Of a stretch of DNA of 64,000 nt, positions 49,240-57,974 are shown piece by piece. A model generated the notes under the pieces. The model saw only the letters and a list, made by a program, of their open reading frames with translations. It was not told where the DNA came from and did not search any database. Positions within the stretch are counted from its first letter, which is position 1. Each line of letters opens with the position of its first letter. Position numbers and translations under genes: made by a program. The stretch is from Rossellomorea sp036867415 (lineage in GTDB: Bacteria; Bacillota; Bacilli; Bacillales; Bacillaceae_B). The stretch covers positions 620,001 to 684,000 of the forward strand of contig NZ_JBAJHU010000001.1 of NCBI RefSeq assembly GCF_036867415.1, read 5' to 3'.

Positions 49240-50691
49240 ATGATGAAATATTTACAAAGGATCGGACGGTCACTGATGCTTCCGGTTGCCGTTCTTCCGG
49301 CGGCTGCGATTCTGATGGGAATCGGGTATTGGATCGATCCAACAGGCTGGGGTGCAGAAAGTCCGGTTGCGGCATTCCTGATTAAAGCCGGTTCATCGAT
49401 CATTGATAACATGTCTGTTTTATTCGCTGTCGGTGTTGCTCTTGGGATGGCGAAAGCAAAGGATGGATCTGCTGCACTTAGTGGACTGGTCGCGTTTCTC
49501 GTCATTACGACACTGCTTTCAACAGATGCAGTAGCATTGCTGCAGGGAATAGACCCTGAAAGTGTAAATCCTGCATTTGGAAAAATAGAAAATCAGTTTG
49601 TCGGGATTATCTCAGGTCTTGTTGCAGCCAGCATGTATAATCGTTTCAGTCACGTGAAACTGCCGGATGCGCTCGCTTTCTTCAGCGGCAAACGACTGGT
49701 GCCGATCATGTCTGCAGTGGCAATGCTCGTTGTATCGGGCATCATGTTATTCGTTTGGCCGGTTATCTATACGGCACTTGTATCATTCGGTAAGGAAATC
49801 AGTGACCTGAGCTTCGCGGGTGCAGGGTTGTATGGATTCTTCAACCGATTACTTATTCCAACCGGGCTTCATCACGCCTTGAATTCGGTATTCTGGTTTG
49901 ATGTGGCTGGAATAAATGATATCGGAAACTTCTGGTCAGGAAAAGGGGAGAAGGGTGTGACCGGAATGTATCAGGCTGGATTCTTCCCGGTCATGATGTT
50001 TGGATTACCGGCAGCTGCCCTTGCTATGTATCACGCTGCGAAACCTGCAAAGAAAAAGCAAGTGGCATCACTTATGCTTGCAGCAGGCTTTGCGTCATTC
50101 TTCACCGGGGTTACTGAGCCTCTCGAGTTCGCATTTATGTTCGTAGCACCGGCTCTTTATGTTGCTCATGCAGTGTTGACAGGTTTTTCACTGGCTATTG
50201 CGTCCTTCTTCCAATGGACAGCAGGGTTTGGATTCAGTGCCGGATTCGTCGACTTTGTATTGAGTTCAAGACTTCCGCTCGCGAATATGCCTTATATGCT
50301 GCTCGTGCAGGGTATCATATTTGCATTCATTTATTACTTCCTGTTCCGATTCCTGATTGCAAAATTCAATCTTATGACGCCTGGACGAGAAGAGGATACT
50401 GAAGAAGGTGCGATTTCGAACCCTGTCTCCCAAGGTGACCGTTTCGCTGCGATGGCTGCTGAGATATACGCTGGGCTTGGTGGAGATGCGAACGTAACAT
50501 CCGTTGACAACTGTGTGACCCGCCTGAGAGTGGAAGTCAAGGATATGGATGCGGTTGATCAACAACGAATCAAGGCCACTGGTGTACCTGGTATCAACAT
50601 TGTCGGAACCAACTCGATTCAGGTAGTCGTCGGAACCTCCGTCCAGTTTGTGGCGGATGAGGTTGAGAAAATCCGGACTCAAGGCGTTTAA
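49240..50691 (+). CDS. nagP: N-acetylglucosamine-specific PTS EIICB component
   Basis: This 483-residue permease of the glucose/GlcNAc PTS family imports and phosphorylates GlcNAc to GlcNAc-6-phosphate, the NagA substrate. The EIIC domain (1-375) shows MLPVAVLPAAAILMGIGYW, KLPDALAFFSGKRLVPI, LLIPTGLHHALNSVFW and FFTGVTEPLEFAFMFVAPALY, closer to NagE/NagP than to PtsG. The EIIB domain (about 405-483) carries the phosphorylated Cys425 in SVDNCVTRLRVEV. No EIIA is fused, so EIIA is supplied in trans. It starts at ATG 49240 after a GGGGG-rich site and has a ~237-nt structured leader. No NagR-type operator is visible beside it. Confidence 0.9.
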   Translation: MMKYLQRIGRSLMLPVAVLPAAAILMGIGYWIDPTGWGAESPVAAFLIKAGSSIIDNMSVLFAVGVALGMAKAKDGSAALSGLVAFLVITTLLSTDAVALLQGIDPESVNPAFGKIENQFVGIISGLVAASMYNRFSHVKLPDALAFFSGKRLVPIMSAVAMLVVSGIMLFVWPVIYTALVSFGKEISDLSFAGAGLYGFFNRLLIPTGLHHALNSVFWFDVAGINDIGNFWSGKGEKGVTGMYQAGFFPVMMFGLPAAALAMYHAAKPAKKKQVASLMLAAGFASFFTGVTEPLEFAFMFVAPALYVAHAVLTGFSLAIASFFQWTAGFGFSAGFVDFVLSSRLPLANMPYMLLVQGIIFAFIYYFLFRFLIAKFNLMTPGREEDTEEGAISNPVSQGDRFAAMAAEIYAGLGGDANVTSVDNCVTRLRVEVKDMDAVDQQRIKATGVPGINIVGTNSIQVVVGTSVQFVADEVEKIRTQGV

Positions 50692-50774
50692 GATTCTTTT
50701 TAGTGCGAAATCCTGCACGAAAATCAATTGGGCAGTAATAATGTCCAACAATCATGTACATTATTTCCTATTCC

Positions 50775-50818
50775 AGAGGGACGGACCCATTATACAGGGG
50801 CGTCCCTCTCTTATTCTA
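50775..50818 (+). terminator. Terminator of the GlcNAc PTS gene
   Basis: AGAGGGACG pairs with CGTCCCTCT, followed by a T-rich CTTATTCT. Confidence 0.78.
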
Positions 50819-50893
50819 TAAATGACCCTTACAAACCATTGAAAATGGTCTATACTTCTAATAAGTACATTATCCATGAAGAAGGTTTTACAT

Positions 50894-51622
50894 ATGACTG
50901 AAAAAAAAAGTAAAGAAGCCGACCTCTATCATCCCATCCAAAAGCATTTCACCAAACTTGGTTACAAGGTCAACGGTGAAGTGAAAGATTGTGATTTGAC
51001 TGCAGTGAAAGGGGAAGAACTGGTCATTGTGGAGCTCAAGCTCTCATTGACGATTGATCTGCTGATACAGGCTGCAAAACGGCAGCGTTTGACAGAGCAT
51101 GTGTATATCGCCATCCCCAAGCCGAAACGCACCCGTTCCCGAAGGTGGAATGACATATGTCACTTGGTAAAAAGACTGGAAGTAGGATTGATTACCGTAA
51201 CACTGACCACCAGGCCGATGGTTGAATTTGTTGCACATCCCAAGCCGTTTGACCGTAATAAAGTCATGTCCTACAGCAAACGGAAAAGAATCGCCCTCAT
51301 TAAAGAAATCGAAGGGCGCAGTGCCGACTACAATATAGGCGGAAGCAATAAGATGAAAATCATGACTGCATATAAAGAAAGCTGCATCCAGATCGCATGC
51401 TGTCTCGATAAACTTGGACCAATGTCCCCAAAGGCGTTGAAACTGATTGGGACCGGCGACAAAACCCCTTCCATTTTGCAGAAGAATTATTATAAGTGGT
51501 TCGACAGGGTACAAAGAGGTGTTTACTGCATCAGTGAAAAAGGAAAGAAGGACTTAGAAGATTATCCTGAACTAACACAGTATTATGAAGGAAAGATAAA
51601 CGAAGGACAGGGAAGAGACTGA
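50894..51622 (+). CDS. DUF2161 family protein with PD-(D/E)XK nuclease-like fold
   Basis: The 242-residue protein belongs to DUF2161, predicted to have a PD-(D/E)XK phosphodiesterase fold. The motif is visible as CDLTAVKGEELVIVELKLS (acidic D, then E-x-K). The C-terminal half (about 150-235) looks like a winged-helix domain (LDKLGPMSPKALKLIGTGDKTPSILQKNYYKWFDRVQRGVYCISEKGK). The biological role is unknown. ATG 50894 follows GAAGG by eight bases; the frame's upstream ATG at 50876 has no site. It is followed after 113 bp by a DUF3231 gene. Confidence 0.82.
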   Translation: MTEKKSKEADLYHPIQKHFTKLGYKVNGEVKDCDLTAVKGEELVIVELKLSLTIDLLIQAAKRQRLTEHVYIAIPKPKRTRSRRWNDICHLVKRLEVGLITVTLTTRPMVEFVAHPKPFDRNKVMSYSKRKRIALIKEIEGRSADYNIGGSNKMKIMTAYKESCIQIACCLDKLGPMSPKALKLIGTGDKTPSILQKNYYKWFDRVQRGVYCISEKGKKDLEDYPELTQYYEGKINEGQGRD

Positions 51623-51735
51623 GATTGATACCAAACGACATCTGTCAATTTCCATTTTTTATCCAACGATAATGAGTAGCTTCCCGATTTCAGGACATCC
51701 TAACCAATGATAAATTCTCTAAGAGGTGATTTCCT

Positions 51736-52284
51736 GTGCCCAATACGATGGAAGCATTGTTTGATTATTTGAAGACACGATTCGACGATGAACCGAAGCC
51801 TCGAGCACATATCGGAGAAGCGATGGGATGCTGGTTATATTATACGGCCATTGCAGAAGAGATACCGATCCTCGACGCTGCCATGAATACCACAACGGAT
51901 AAAGACCTGGTAGAACTCTTGAAAGATGCCTTGAAACTGGCGACTCACCAGAAGCAGACGCTTGAAGAGTTCATGGTCAAGGAAGGGATCCCCCTTGCAG
52001 ATACATCCAAACGAAAGCCGGTCTCCAATCCTAACAGTATACCCTTAGGTGTGAAAGCGACAGACACTGAAATTGCCAATCTTATTTCAGCTAAAGTGGC
52101 AACGAATATCGTGATGTGTGCCACCAATAACAGCCAAAGTGTAAGGAGCGACATCGGCCTGATGTGGATCAGATTCCAAGCGGAAAAATCTGTGTTCGGA
52201 ATGGATTTGAAGACAAAGATGAAACAACGCGGCTGGCTGAAAGCCCCACCTTCCTACATACCGCCCGGGACTCCGCTTAATTGA
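51736..52284 (+). CDS. DUF3231 family protein
   Basis: This 182-residue protein matches the DUF3231 family, ferritin-like helical proteins found in spore-forming bacilli and sometimes compared with coat protein CotF. It is mostly helical (EAMGCWLYYTAIAEEIPILDAAMN; KVATNIVMCATNNSQSVRSDIGLMWIRFQAE) and ends with a proline-rich tail (APPSYIPPGTPLN). The start is GTG 51736 after AGAGGTGATTTCCT. It is the last gene before composite repeat B, whose left end is 6 bp after the stop codon. A spore association is possible but unproven. Confidence 0.75.
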   Translation: MPNTMEALFDYLKTRFDDEPKPRAHIGEAMGCWLYYTAIAEEIPILDAAMNTTTDKDLVELLKDALKLATHQKQTLEEFMVKEGIPLADTSKRKPVSNPNSIPLGVKATDTEIANLISAKVATNIVMCATNNSQSVRSDIGLMWIRFQAEKSVFGMDLKTKMKQRGWLKAPPSYIPPGTPLN

Positions 52285-52290
52285 ATGAAG

Positions 52291-52838
52291 GAGGCTGGGA
52301 CAATAGTGTTTTAATCTGAATAAAACCCGAACTAATTTGAATTCTAAGTTCAAGTAGTTCGGGTTTTTTACTATCTTTGTTCAAATGTCCATTTAGTATA
52401 TAGCTTGTTCTAGCGGTTGATTGGAGTGCAAGACGAAGACTCCTGCGGGAGAAGTAGCTTATGTGAGACCTGTCCAGCTCCGGCGGCTAGAGGCTCGAGT
52501 TCATAAGTCAATCAAGCCAAAAAGGCAAAAAGCGCCTTTCCGGCTTGCTCGTCTTATGCTTGTCGCCTCTGAGCAAGCCGCCTCCGCTTTTCTAATTGTC
52601 CAGCCCCGGGGCTTAGAGGCACATGTCATAAGTCAACTCGTCCAAGAAGGCAAAGAATGCCTTCGTGGCCGATTCGCCTTATGCCTCCCGCCTCTGAGCA
52701 AAGCCCCTCCGCTTTTCTAACCCGCAGGAGCGAACGCGACGAGGAGGCTCACGGGCTCCCCGCGGAAAGCGAAGTCTTGCACGGAAATCATTAGGGTATA
52801 TAGAGTCAATTCCCCTTTATGTTTTTTGCCACAGCCTC
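52291..52838. repeat. Composite dispersed repeat, copy B (548 bp)
   Basis: The ends are inverted: GAGGCTGGGACAA (52291-52303) and TTGCCACAGCCTC (52826-52838). The order inside is as in copy A: a hairpin with terminator character (AAAACCCGAACTA/TAGTTCGGGTTTT, 52322-52367, then Ts), an arm with GGAGTGCAAGACGAAGACTC, two ~120-bp hairpin modules, and an inverted arm with GAAGTCTTGCACGGAAATCA. The modules are highly similar to copy A, but the first hairpin differs completely in sequence while keeping its form. No protein is encoded. It separates DUF3231 from the monooxygenase operon. Confidence 0.87.
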
Positions 52839-52926
52839 TTTTTTTTTTTAAGATACAACGCCCTTCAAATCCAATCCATTTTCCTATAAAATAAAAGAAA
52901 GAATTTTCGGAAAAAAGGATGATTGT

Positions 52927-53874
52927 ATGAATACTGCTGCAGATATAAAAGAGTTTCCATATCCATTCAAGGGGGAGGTGTACCGCTATTCCAACAATTC
53001 CATCCCCTTGGAAACCCCCAGCTCAATCACAGTTACTTCCACGTATAAAGAAGAAATGATACTGAAACGAAAGCTCCTTGAGAACCATCCTGAACGCTGC
53101 TTTCACTCGCTTCCCCACACTCAACTGGCACAGTGGGAGATTGTAAGTACGATAATCAATCACTTGACTGCATATAATCCGAAGCTGTTTTCACTTGAGA
53201 AACAGAATCGGAAATGGACACTTCATAACAAGTTACTGAACGAAACCCACCACTTTATTTACGGTGATGAATCCAGTCTCCCTTGGCAGCCGTTGGATTT
53301 CATCGGACGGCATGTGCAGGAAGATTTGATCTTTATGATGCAAAGAGACGGCGATTTATATATGGATGCAGGGCAGCTTTGTTTTCCGGCGAACTGGTCC
53401 CTTGCATTTAATGCAGGCATGAATTTTAAACAGATTCATAGACCGATACCGGGTTTTAAAGAGGAAGGACTGGATGACCGGATCCTTACTTTTTTATTGA
53501 AGATGGAAGCAGGGGCCCCCTGGGTACGCAGGAACTGGTCTCTGATGGCGGGGAACCGTCTGGATACTTCATTGGAAACCTTCGATCAATGGGGAGGCGA
53601 TCGAAGAAAGGTCACGAAAGATAATGCGGGAGAATTTGTTCATTTCAGGGTAGAAGTCCAGAAACTTTTCAGGATGCCGGGATCAAATGGAGTTCTGTTT
53701 ACCATTCATACTCATTTGCTCTCTCTCGAAAAGTTCGCTTCGAATCCAAATTGGCTTAAACAATTTTTTCACATACTCAAGGAACTGCCTGATTCTGTCG
53801 CAGAGTATAAAGGAATCTCCATGTTTAAAGAACCTGTACTGGATTATCTCAGGAGACAGGATGAAGGAAAGTAG
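52927..53874 (+). CDS. Heme-dependent oxidative N-demethylase/dimethylamine monooxygenase alpha-like subunit (DUF3445)
   Basis: The 315-residue protein belongs to DUF3445, the heme-containing subunit of dimethylamine monooxygenase and related N-demethylases. Typical stretches are EDLIFMMQRDGDLYMDAGQLCFPANWSL, MNFKQIHRPIPGF and PWVRRNWSLMAGNRLDT. The family oxidises secondary amines (dimethylamine to methylamine plus formaldehyde) with electrons from a flavin/Fe-S reductase, which is encoded two genes downstream. The start follows AAAAAGGATGAT. The next gene begins 10 bp after its stop. The amine substrate is inferred from family and operon. Confidence 0.85.
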   Translation: MNTAADIKEFPYPFKGEVYRYSNNSIPLETPSSITVTSTYKEEMILKRKLLENHPERCFHSLPHTQLAQWEIVSTIINHLTAYNPKLFSLEKQNRKWTLHNKLLNETHHFIYGDESSLPWQPLDFIGRHVQEDLIFMMQRDGDLYMDAGQLCFPANWSLAFNAGMNFKQIHRPIPGFKEEGLDDRILTFLLKMEAGAPWVRRNWSLMAGNRLDTSLETFDQWGGDRRKVTKDNAGEFVHFRVEVQKLFRMPGSNGVLFTIHTHLLSLEKFASNPNWLKQFFHILKELPDSVAEYKGISMFKEPVLDYLRRQDEGK

Positions 53875-53884
53875 GTGAATCCTT

Positions 53885-54349
53885 ATGGGGAAAAGCACGC
53901 CGGTCTTCTTACCGGGAAAAAGAAAATACTTATTTTGCGGGGATAAAGAGGGAATGAGCTATTTAGAGCCGGTCATATTGGCGGTGAAGGCACAGAACGG
54001 GGAGTTTGAAACGGGATTTGTGGAAATCAAGAAGAGTCCTGAATTGGAAATGTGGCTGCGATCTCAGAAGATGGGAAGCTATTTATATGTCTCTGTCTGC
54101 TGGGATCGGTATAAGGAAATAAAGGCGTTAGCAGAAAGTATTGGTTTTACAGAAGAGGAAGCGCAGTTCATGGGGCATGGGGAGAAAATCGTGAACATTT
54201 TTTGCAGCAGGTGTCATGGTATGACACGGATACGGGAGTCTGAATCGACTTTGGAGTTGAAGTGTACTCACTGCAAATTAATACTTGTTATTTCGGACCA
54301 CTATTCTTTGCTGCGTGATGCATATCTCGGATATGCTGCGAAAAGATGA
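53885..54349 (+). CDS. Small Cys-rich subunit of the dimethylamine monooxygenase-like complex
   Basis: This 154-residue protein matches the small accessory subunit found with DUF3445 proteins (dimethylamine monooxygenase subunit DmmA-like family). A C-terminal zinc-ribbon or rubredoxin-like knuckle is visible as CSRCHG and CTHCK, about 22 residues apart. The N-terminal two-thirds resemble a flavodoxin- or NAD-like alpha/beta domain without clear catalytic residues (FCGDKEGMSYLEPVI). It lies between the heme and reductase genes, with gaps of 10 and 16 bp, so it is part of the same complex. Confidence 0.75.
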   Translation: MGKSTPVFLPGKRKYLFCGDKEGMSYLEPVILAVKAQNGEFETGFVEIKKSPELEMWLRSQKMGSYLYVSVCWDRYKEIKALAESIGFTEEEAQFMGHGEKIVNIFCSRCHGMTRIRESESTLELKCTHCKLILVISDHYSLLRDAYLGYAAKR

Positions 54350-54365
54350 AAGGGCTGTGGGATAA

Positions 54366-55325
54366 ATGAAGATACATCAAGAGATACCGGTTAAGGTTGT
54401 AGAAATAAAACAGGAAATCAGTGACGTTAAAGTGTTTACTCTCGCACCTGAAGATGGTGCTTTTTTACCTCTATTCAGCGGAGGGTCTCATATTATAACG
54501 TATATAGACACGGGGGATGGAGTCCTGTCCAGGTCATACTCCCTGACCAACCATGGCAGTGATCAAGTGTATCGGATCGCCGTCCGACAAAATGATAACT
54601 CAAAAGGAGGGTCAGTGTATTGGCACAATAGAATAAAGATTGGGGACAGTCTGCGGATCAGCTATCCCCGAAATTATTTTCCACTCAGTTTCAAAGCTGG
54701 ACATCACGTATTTTATGCAGGTGGAATCGGTATTACTCCTTTTTTGTCCATGATGGAAGAGCTTACGAGGAGAGGAGCTGGTTTCGAACTCCACTATACG
54801 TCTAAAACAAGGAAGTCGTGTCCGTTCTACTCTTATTTGAAAGAGAAATATCCACATCAATCTTCATTTTATTTTTCACGGGAAAAGAACAGGCTGACAG
54901 ATGCAAGCCTGCTACAGCATCCAATCGGAACACATGTATATTTCTGCGGTCCACAATCGTTCATTGAATATTTTACACAGAGGGCAGAGACCTATGGATA
55001 TCCACCAGGAAGTATTCATTTTGAACGTTTTACGGCGCCTCAGTTAAAGGAAGCTCATCCATTTGAAGTCGCCCTTGATTCAGGCAGAATCATTTCAGTC
55101 AGGAAGGATCAAACGCTCTTGGACGCTCTGCTTGAAGAAGGAATCCAAACACCATACTCCTGCCGCACGGGCCGCTGCGGCACCTGTGAATTGAACGTGA
55201 TTCAGGGTGAGGTGGAACATTTTGATATGTTTTATAATAAGGAGCAGAAGAGCTCACATAGGGTCATCCTTCCTTGTGTCTCGAGGGCTGCCTCCGAAAA
55301 GTTAATACTGGAATTAAACACTTAG
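54366..55325 (+). CDS. PDR/VanB-type flavin reductase with [2Fe-2S] ferredoxin domain
   Basis: The 319-residue protein is a phthalate dioxygenase reductase-like electron donor. It has a flavin-binding barrel (SRSYSLTNHG), an NAD(P)-binding domain (FYAGGIGITPFLSMM, YFCGPQSFIEYF) and a C-terminal plant-type ferredoxin with YSCRTGRCGTCELNV and the fourth cysteine in LPCVSRA. It passes NAD(P)H electrons to the DUF3445 heme subunit encoded two genes upstream. The start ATG 54366 has a modest AGGGCTGTGGG-type site. It ends the three-gene operon; no terminator is obvious before the sensor kinase gene 73 bp on. Confidence 0.92.
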   Translation: MKIHQEIPVKVVEIKQEISDVKVFTLAPEDGAFLPLFSGGSHIITYIDTGDGVLSRSYSLTNHGSDQVYRIAVRQNDNSKGGSVYWHNRIKIGDSLRISYPRNYFPLSFKAGHHVFYAGGIGITPFLSMMEELTRRGAGFELHYTSKTRKSCPFYSYLKEKYPHQSSFYFSREKNRLTDASLLQHPIGTHVYFCGPQSFIEYFTQRAETYGYPPGSIHFERFTAPQLKEAHPFEVALDSGRIISVRKDQTLLDALLEEGIQTPYSCRTGRCGTCELNVIQGEVEHFDMFYNKEQKSSHRVILPCVSRAASEKLILELNT

Positions 55326-55398
55326 CACGCAGTTTCCCTTTAGCAGAAAATAATGATATATTTACAGGTAGAAAATTCAGTATATTGGGAGTATTTAG

Positions 55399-57006
55399 AT
55401 GAAAAGACTTCTAGAAGTACCACTGCAAATAAAGATACTGGGCCTGGTCATTTCACTTCTGCTTATCGTAATCGGATTGTTAACCTGGATGTTTGCCTAC
55501 AGGGAATCTCAGGAAGATGTAGAACAGGCGGAGGAACTGGCGATGCAGACCGCCAAGACACTGTCATATATGCCAGTGATTCAGGAATCTTTCCGAGAGA
55601 ATGAGCCCGTAGATAATTTAAGTGCGGTTACGGAACAAATCCGCGGACAGGTAGAAGCAACGGCCATCCTTATTCAAAACCGGGAAGGACAAATATATAG
55701 CTTTGTAGGACAGGGAAACGGAAGCGATGAAAAAAATCATAGATTCCGGACGCTTGTGTATGGAAGCAATGATCTGATTCATACCGGGGAAGGTGAGAAC
55801 GAAGTATTAAAAGGGATTGTACCGGTTATGATCCACTATGATAACTATAAAAGGATTGAAGGGACAGTAGCGGTAGAGTTTAGTATGCAAACCATCCGCA
55901 ACGGCATTGCATATGAAATTCGTACAATGCTTGCCCTATCCGGGGGCGTACTGATCCTTGGGATTTTCGGCAGTCTTTTATTAGCAAGAAGTATACGAAA
56001 AGATACATTTGGTCTCGAACCTTATCAAATCAGCGCCCTATTTAGAGAAAGAAATGCGATCCTTCAATCCGTAAAGGAAGGAATCGTTGCAATCGACCAA
56101 CAAGGGACGATTACAATGATGAATCAATCGGCCCGTGAATTACTTGATACTCAAGATGAGGTGGAAGGAAAAAGGGTGACAGAAATCCTTGAATCTGCAG
56201 CAGTGGCGGATATTTTCGACTCTCCCCTGATCGTGTCAAACATCGAACTTCAATATAAAGAGAAGACGATGATCGTAAATGCCCAGCCGATTATTGAAAA
56301 CAACGAAAAGGTAGGTACAGTGTGCAGTTTCAGAGACCGTACTGAAATCAAAAAAATGGTTGATGCCCTGTCGGAAGTTCAACAGTATTCACATGACTTA
56401 AGGGCTCAGACTCATGAGTTTAAAAATAAACTTTATGTTCTTCTCGGATTGATCCAGTTGGACAAGTATGAAGAAGCTATTCATTTCATCAAGCAAGAAG
56501 CGGATCTTCAAGAATACCAATCTTCAATTTTTTTTCAAAGTATTTTAGATGAAAAAGTTCAAGCCATTTTATTAGGCAAAATAGCGAAAGCTTCTGAAAA
56601 GAAAATTGATTTTCAAATAGACGGTGAAAGTTCACTTTCCCCTCTTCCGCACTATATTGGAATTTCCCCTCTTATCGTTATATTGGGTAATCTCATAGAT
56701 AATGCATTCGAAGCTGTAATCGATCAAAAGGTTAAATTCGTTTCTTTCTTTGTAACTGATATCGGGGAAGATATTATATTCGAAATTGCTGACAGCGGGA
56801 AAGGCATTTCAGGAGCGGAGGAACATTTGATATTTCAAAAGGGTATATCATCTAAAGGTACTAATCGTGGATATGGACTTTCGAATGTGAAAGAAGAATT
56901 AGTGCTCCTTGGAGGCTCGATCGAATGGAGCTCTTATGAAAATGAAGGAACGGTGATGACTGTCATACTGCCGAAAGATAAACAAACAAAAGGGGAATGG
57001 GTATGA
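55399..57006 (+). CDS. CitA/DcuS-family sensor histidine kinase
   Basis: This 535-residue membrane kinase has two transmembrane helices (about 11-33 and 178-198) bounding an extracytoplasmic sensor domain, a cytoplasmic PAS domain (about 215-320), the family phosphorylation motif THEFKNKL with H339, and an ATPase domain (N-box LGNLIDNAFEAV, ADSGKGIS, RGYGLSNVKEEL). The architecture is that of CitS/DcuS/MalK kinases that sense di- and tricarboxylates. Its response regulator overlaps it by four bases and the TctCBA transporter genes follow, so it probably senses a tricarboxylate outside the cell. Confidence 0.93.
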   Translation: MKRLLEVPLQIKILGLVISLLLIVIGLLTWMFAYRESQEDVEQAEELAMQTAKTLSYMPVIQESFRENEPVDNLSAVTEQIRGQVEATAILIQNREGQIYSFVGQGNGSDEKNHRFRTLVYGSNDLIHTGEGENEVLKGIVPVMIHYDNYKRIEGTVAVEFSMQTIRNGIAYEIRTMLALSGGVLILGIFGSLLLARSIRKDTFGLEPYQISALFRERNAILQSVKEGIVAIDQQGTITMMNQSARELLDTQDEVEGKRVTEILESAAVADIFDSPLIVSNIELQYKEKTMIVNAQPIIENNEKVGTVCSFRDRTEIKKMVDALSEVQQYSHDLRAQTHEFKNKLYVLLGLIQLDKYEEAIHFIKQEADLQEYQSSIFFQSILDEKVQAILLGKIAKASEKKIDFQIDGESSLSPLPHYIGISPLIVILGNLIDNAFEAVIDQKVKFVSFFVTDIGEDIIFEIADSGKGISGAEEHLIFQKGISSKGTNRGYGLSNVKEELVLLGGSIEWSSYENEGTVMTVILPKDKQTKGEWV

Positions 57007-57695
57007 TTAAAGTACTTATAGCAGAAGATGATTTTCGTGTAGCACAAATACATGAAGAATTTCTTAAGAAAAACCCAAAGTTGAAATTGGCCGGTAAAGC
57101 AATGAATGCAAAGGAAACAATTGAATTTCTGCATAGGCAGCAAGTGGATTTACTTCTATTGGATGTCTATATGCCGGATCAGATGGGTACGGACCTGCTG
57201 CATCGAATCAGGGCGGAATTTCCTTCTATTGACATCATGATGATAACTGCTGCCAAAGACAAAACCTTTTTAGAGAAGGCTTTGAGTTATGGAGTCGAAC
57301 AATATTTAATTAAACCTGTAGCTTTGGAAAAATTTCAAGAAGCTATGGCGGCGTATTTACAAAAGAAAATGATGCTTGCTTCAGCTAATGAAGTTAACCA
57401 ACAAGTATTGGACCATTTCTTTGGCGGAAATCAAACGAAAGAAGCTGAAAAAAGAAACCATCTACCTCCAGGGATCGATTATTTAACGCTCCATAAGGTG
57501 ACGGACATCCTGCATGAAGAAAAAGAAGGCATCACCTCAGAAAGAGTAGGTGAAAAGATGGGAGCCTCCCGAACGACTGCCCGAAGGTATCTGGAATATT
57601 TAGTGGGAAATAAGGAAGCGTCGGTCGAGCATGTATATGGAATTGTAGGGCGGCCGGAGAGAAGATATCGACTGGGCAATGACAGGATAGGATAA
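57003..57695 (+). CDS. CitT/DcuR-family response regulator
   Basis: The 230-residue protein has a receiver domain with phospho-acceptor D54 (LLLLDVYMP), acidic residues at E8-D10, the signalling lysine in YLIKPV, and a C-terminal DNA-binding domain (TSERVGEKMGASRTTARRYLEYLVG) typical of CitT/DctR regulators. ATG 57003 lies in the kinase stop (ATGA) after AAAAGGGG; the frame's ATG at 56997 overlaps the site. It probably activates tctC and the genes downstream. Confidence 0.93.
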   Translation: MIKVLIAEDDFRVAQIHEEFLKKNPKLKLAGKAMNAKETIEFLHRQQVDLLLLDVYMPDQMGTDLLHRIRAEFPSIDIMMITAAKDKTFLEKALSYGVEQYLIKPVALEKFQEAMAAYLQKKMMLASANEVNQQVLDHFFGGNQTKEAEKRNHLPPGIDYLTLHKVTDILHEEKEGITSERVGEKMGASRTTARRYLEYLVGNKEASVEHVYGIVGRPERRYRLGNDRIG

Positions 57696-57709
57696 TACCA
57701 ATAACTCAG

Positions 57710-57765
57710 GTCTGGCACAGTTTAAAGGATATTCCTTTAAACTAATGTGGCAGACTTTGTTCTTT
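57710..57765 (+). terminator. Long hairpin terminator after the two-component system
   Basis: GTCTGGCACA/TGTGGCAGAC (one mismatch) encloses a perfect GTTTAAAGGA/TCCTTTAAAC hairpin, followed by TTTGTTCTTT. It separates the two-component genes from tctC. Confidence 0.75.
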
Positions 57766-57856
57766 GAAAGGGAAGGAAAGGGTTATTTATAAATAATTAT
57801 AAATATTCTGAACAAAATGAACAAAAGGTCCACAAGTTTTTTAAAACACAATATTT

Positions 57857-57870
57857 TGAAAACGTTTACA
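57857..57870 (+). promoter_or_regulatory. Perfect cre box upstream of tctC
   Basis: TGAAAACGTTTACA fits the cre consensus TGWNANCGNTNWCA at all 14 positions. It lies 118 bp upstream of tctC, predicting CcpA repression of the transport and dehydrogenase genes. Confidence 0.82.
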
Positions 57871-57974
57871 CAAATTGATTCAGCTACTAGGATTAAGTTA
57901 ACGTATTTCACCGGATGGATATGGTGATGAAAACAGGTGAGTACAACAATTAAACAAAAGGGGTGCTGGATAAT

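Noticed and set aside
48993..49505. A 170-codon minus-strand frame covering the nagP leader
   Set aside because: It is antisense to the leader and start of the PTS gene, with low-complexity composition and no family resemblance.
52421..52720. A 99-codon plus-strand frame after DUF3231
   Set aside because: It is inside composite repeat B and is only the translation of the repeat modules.
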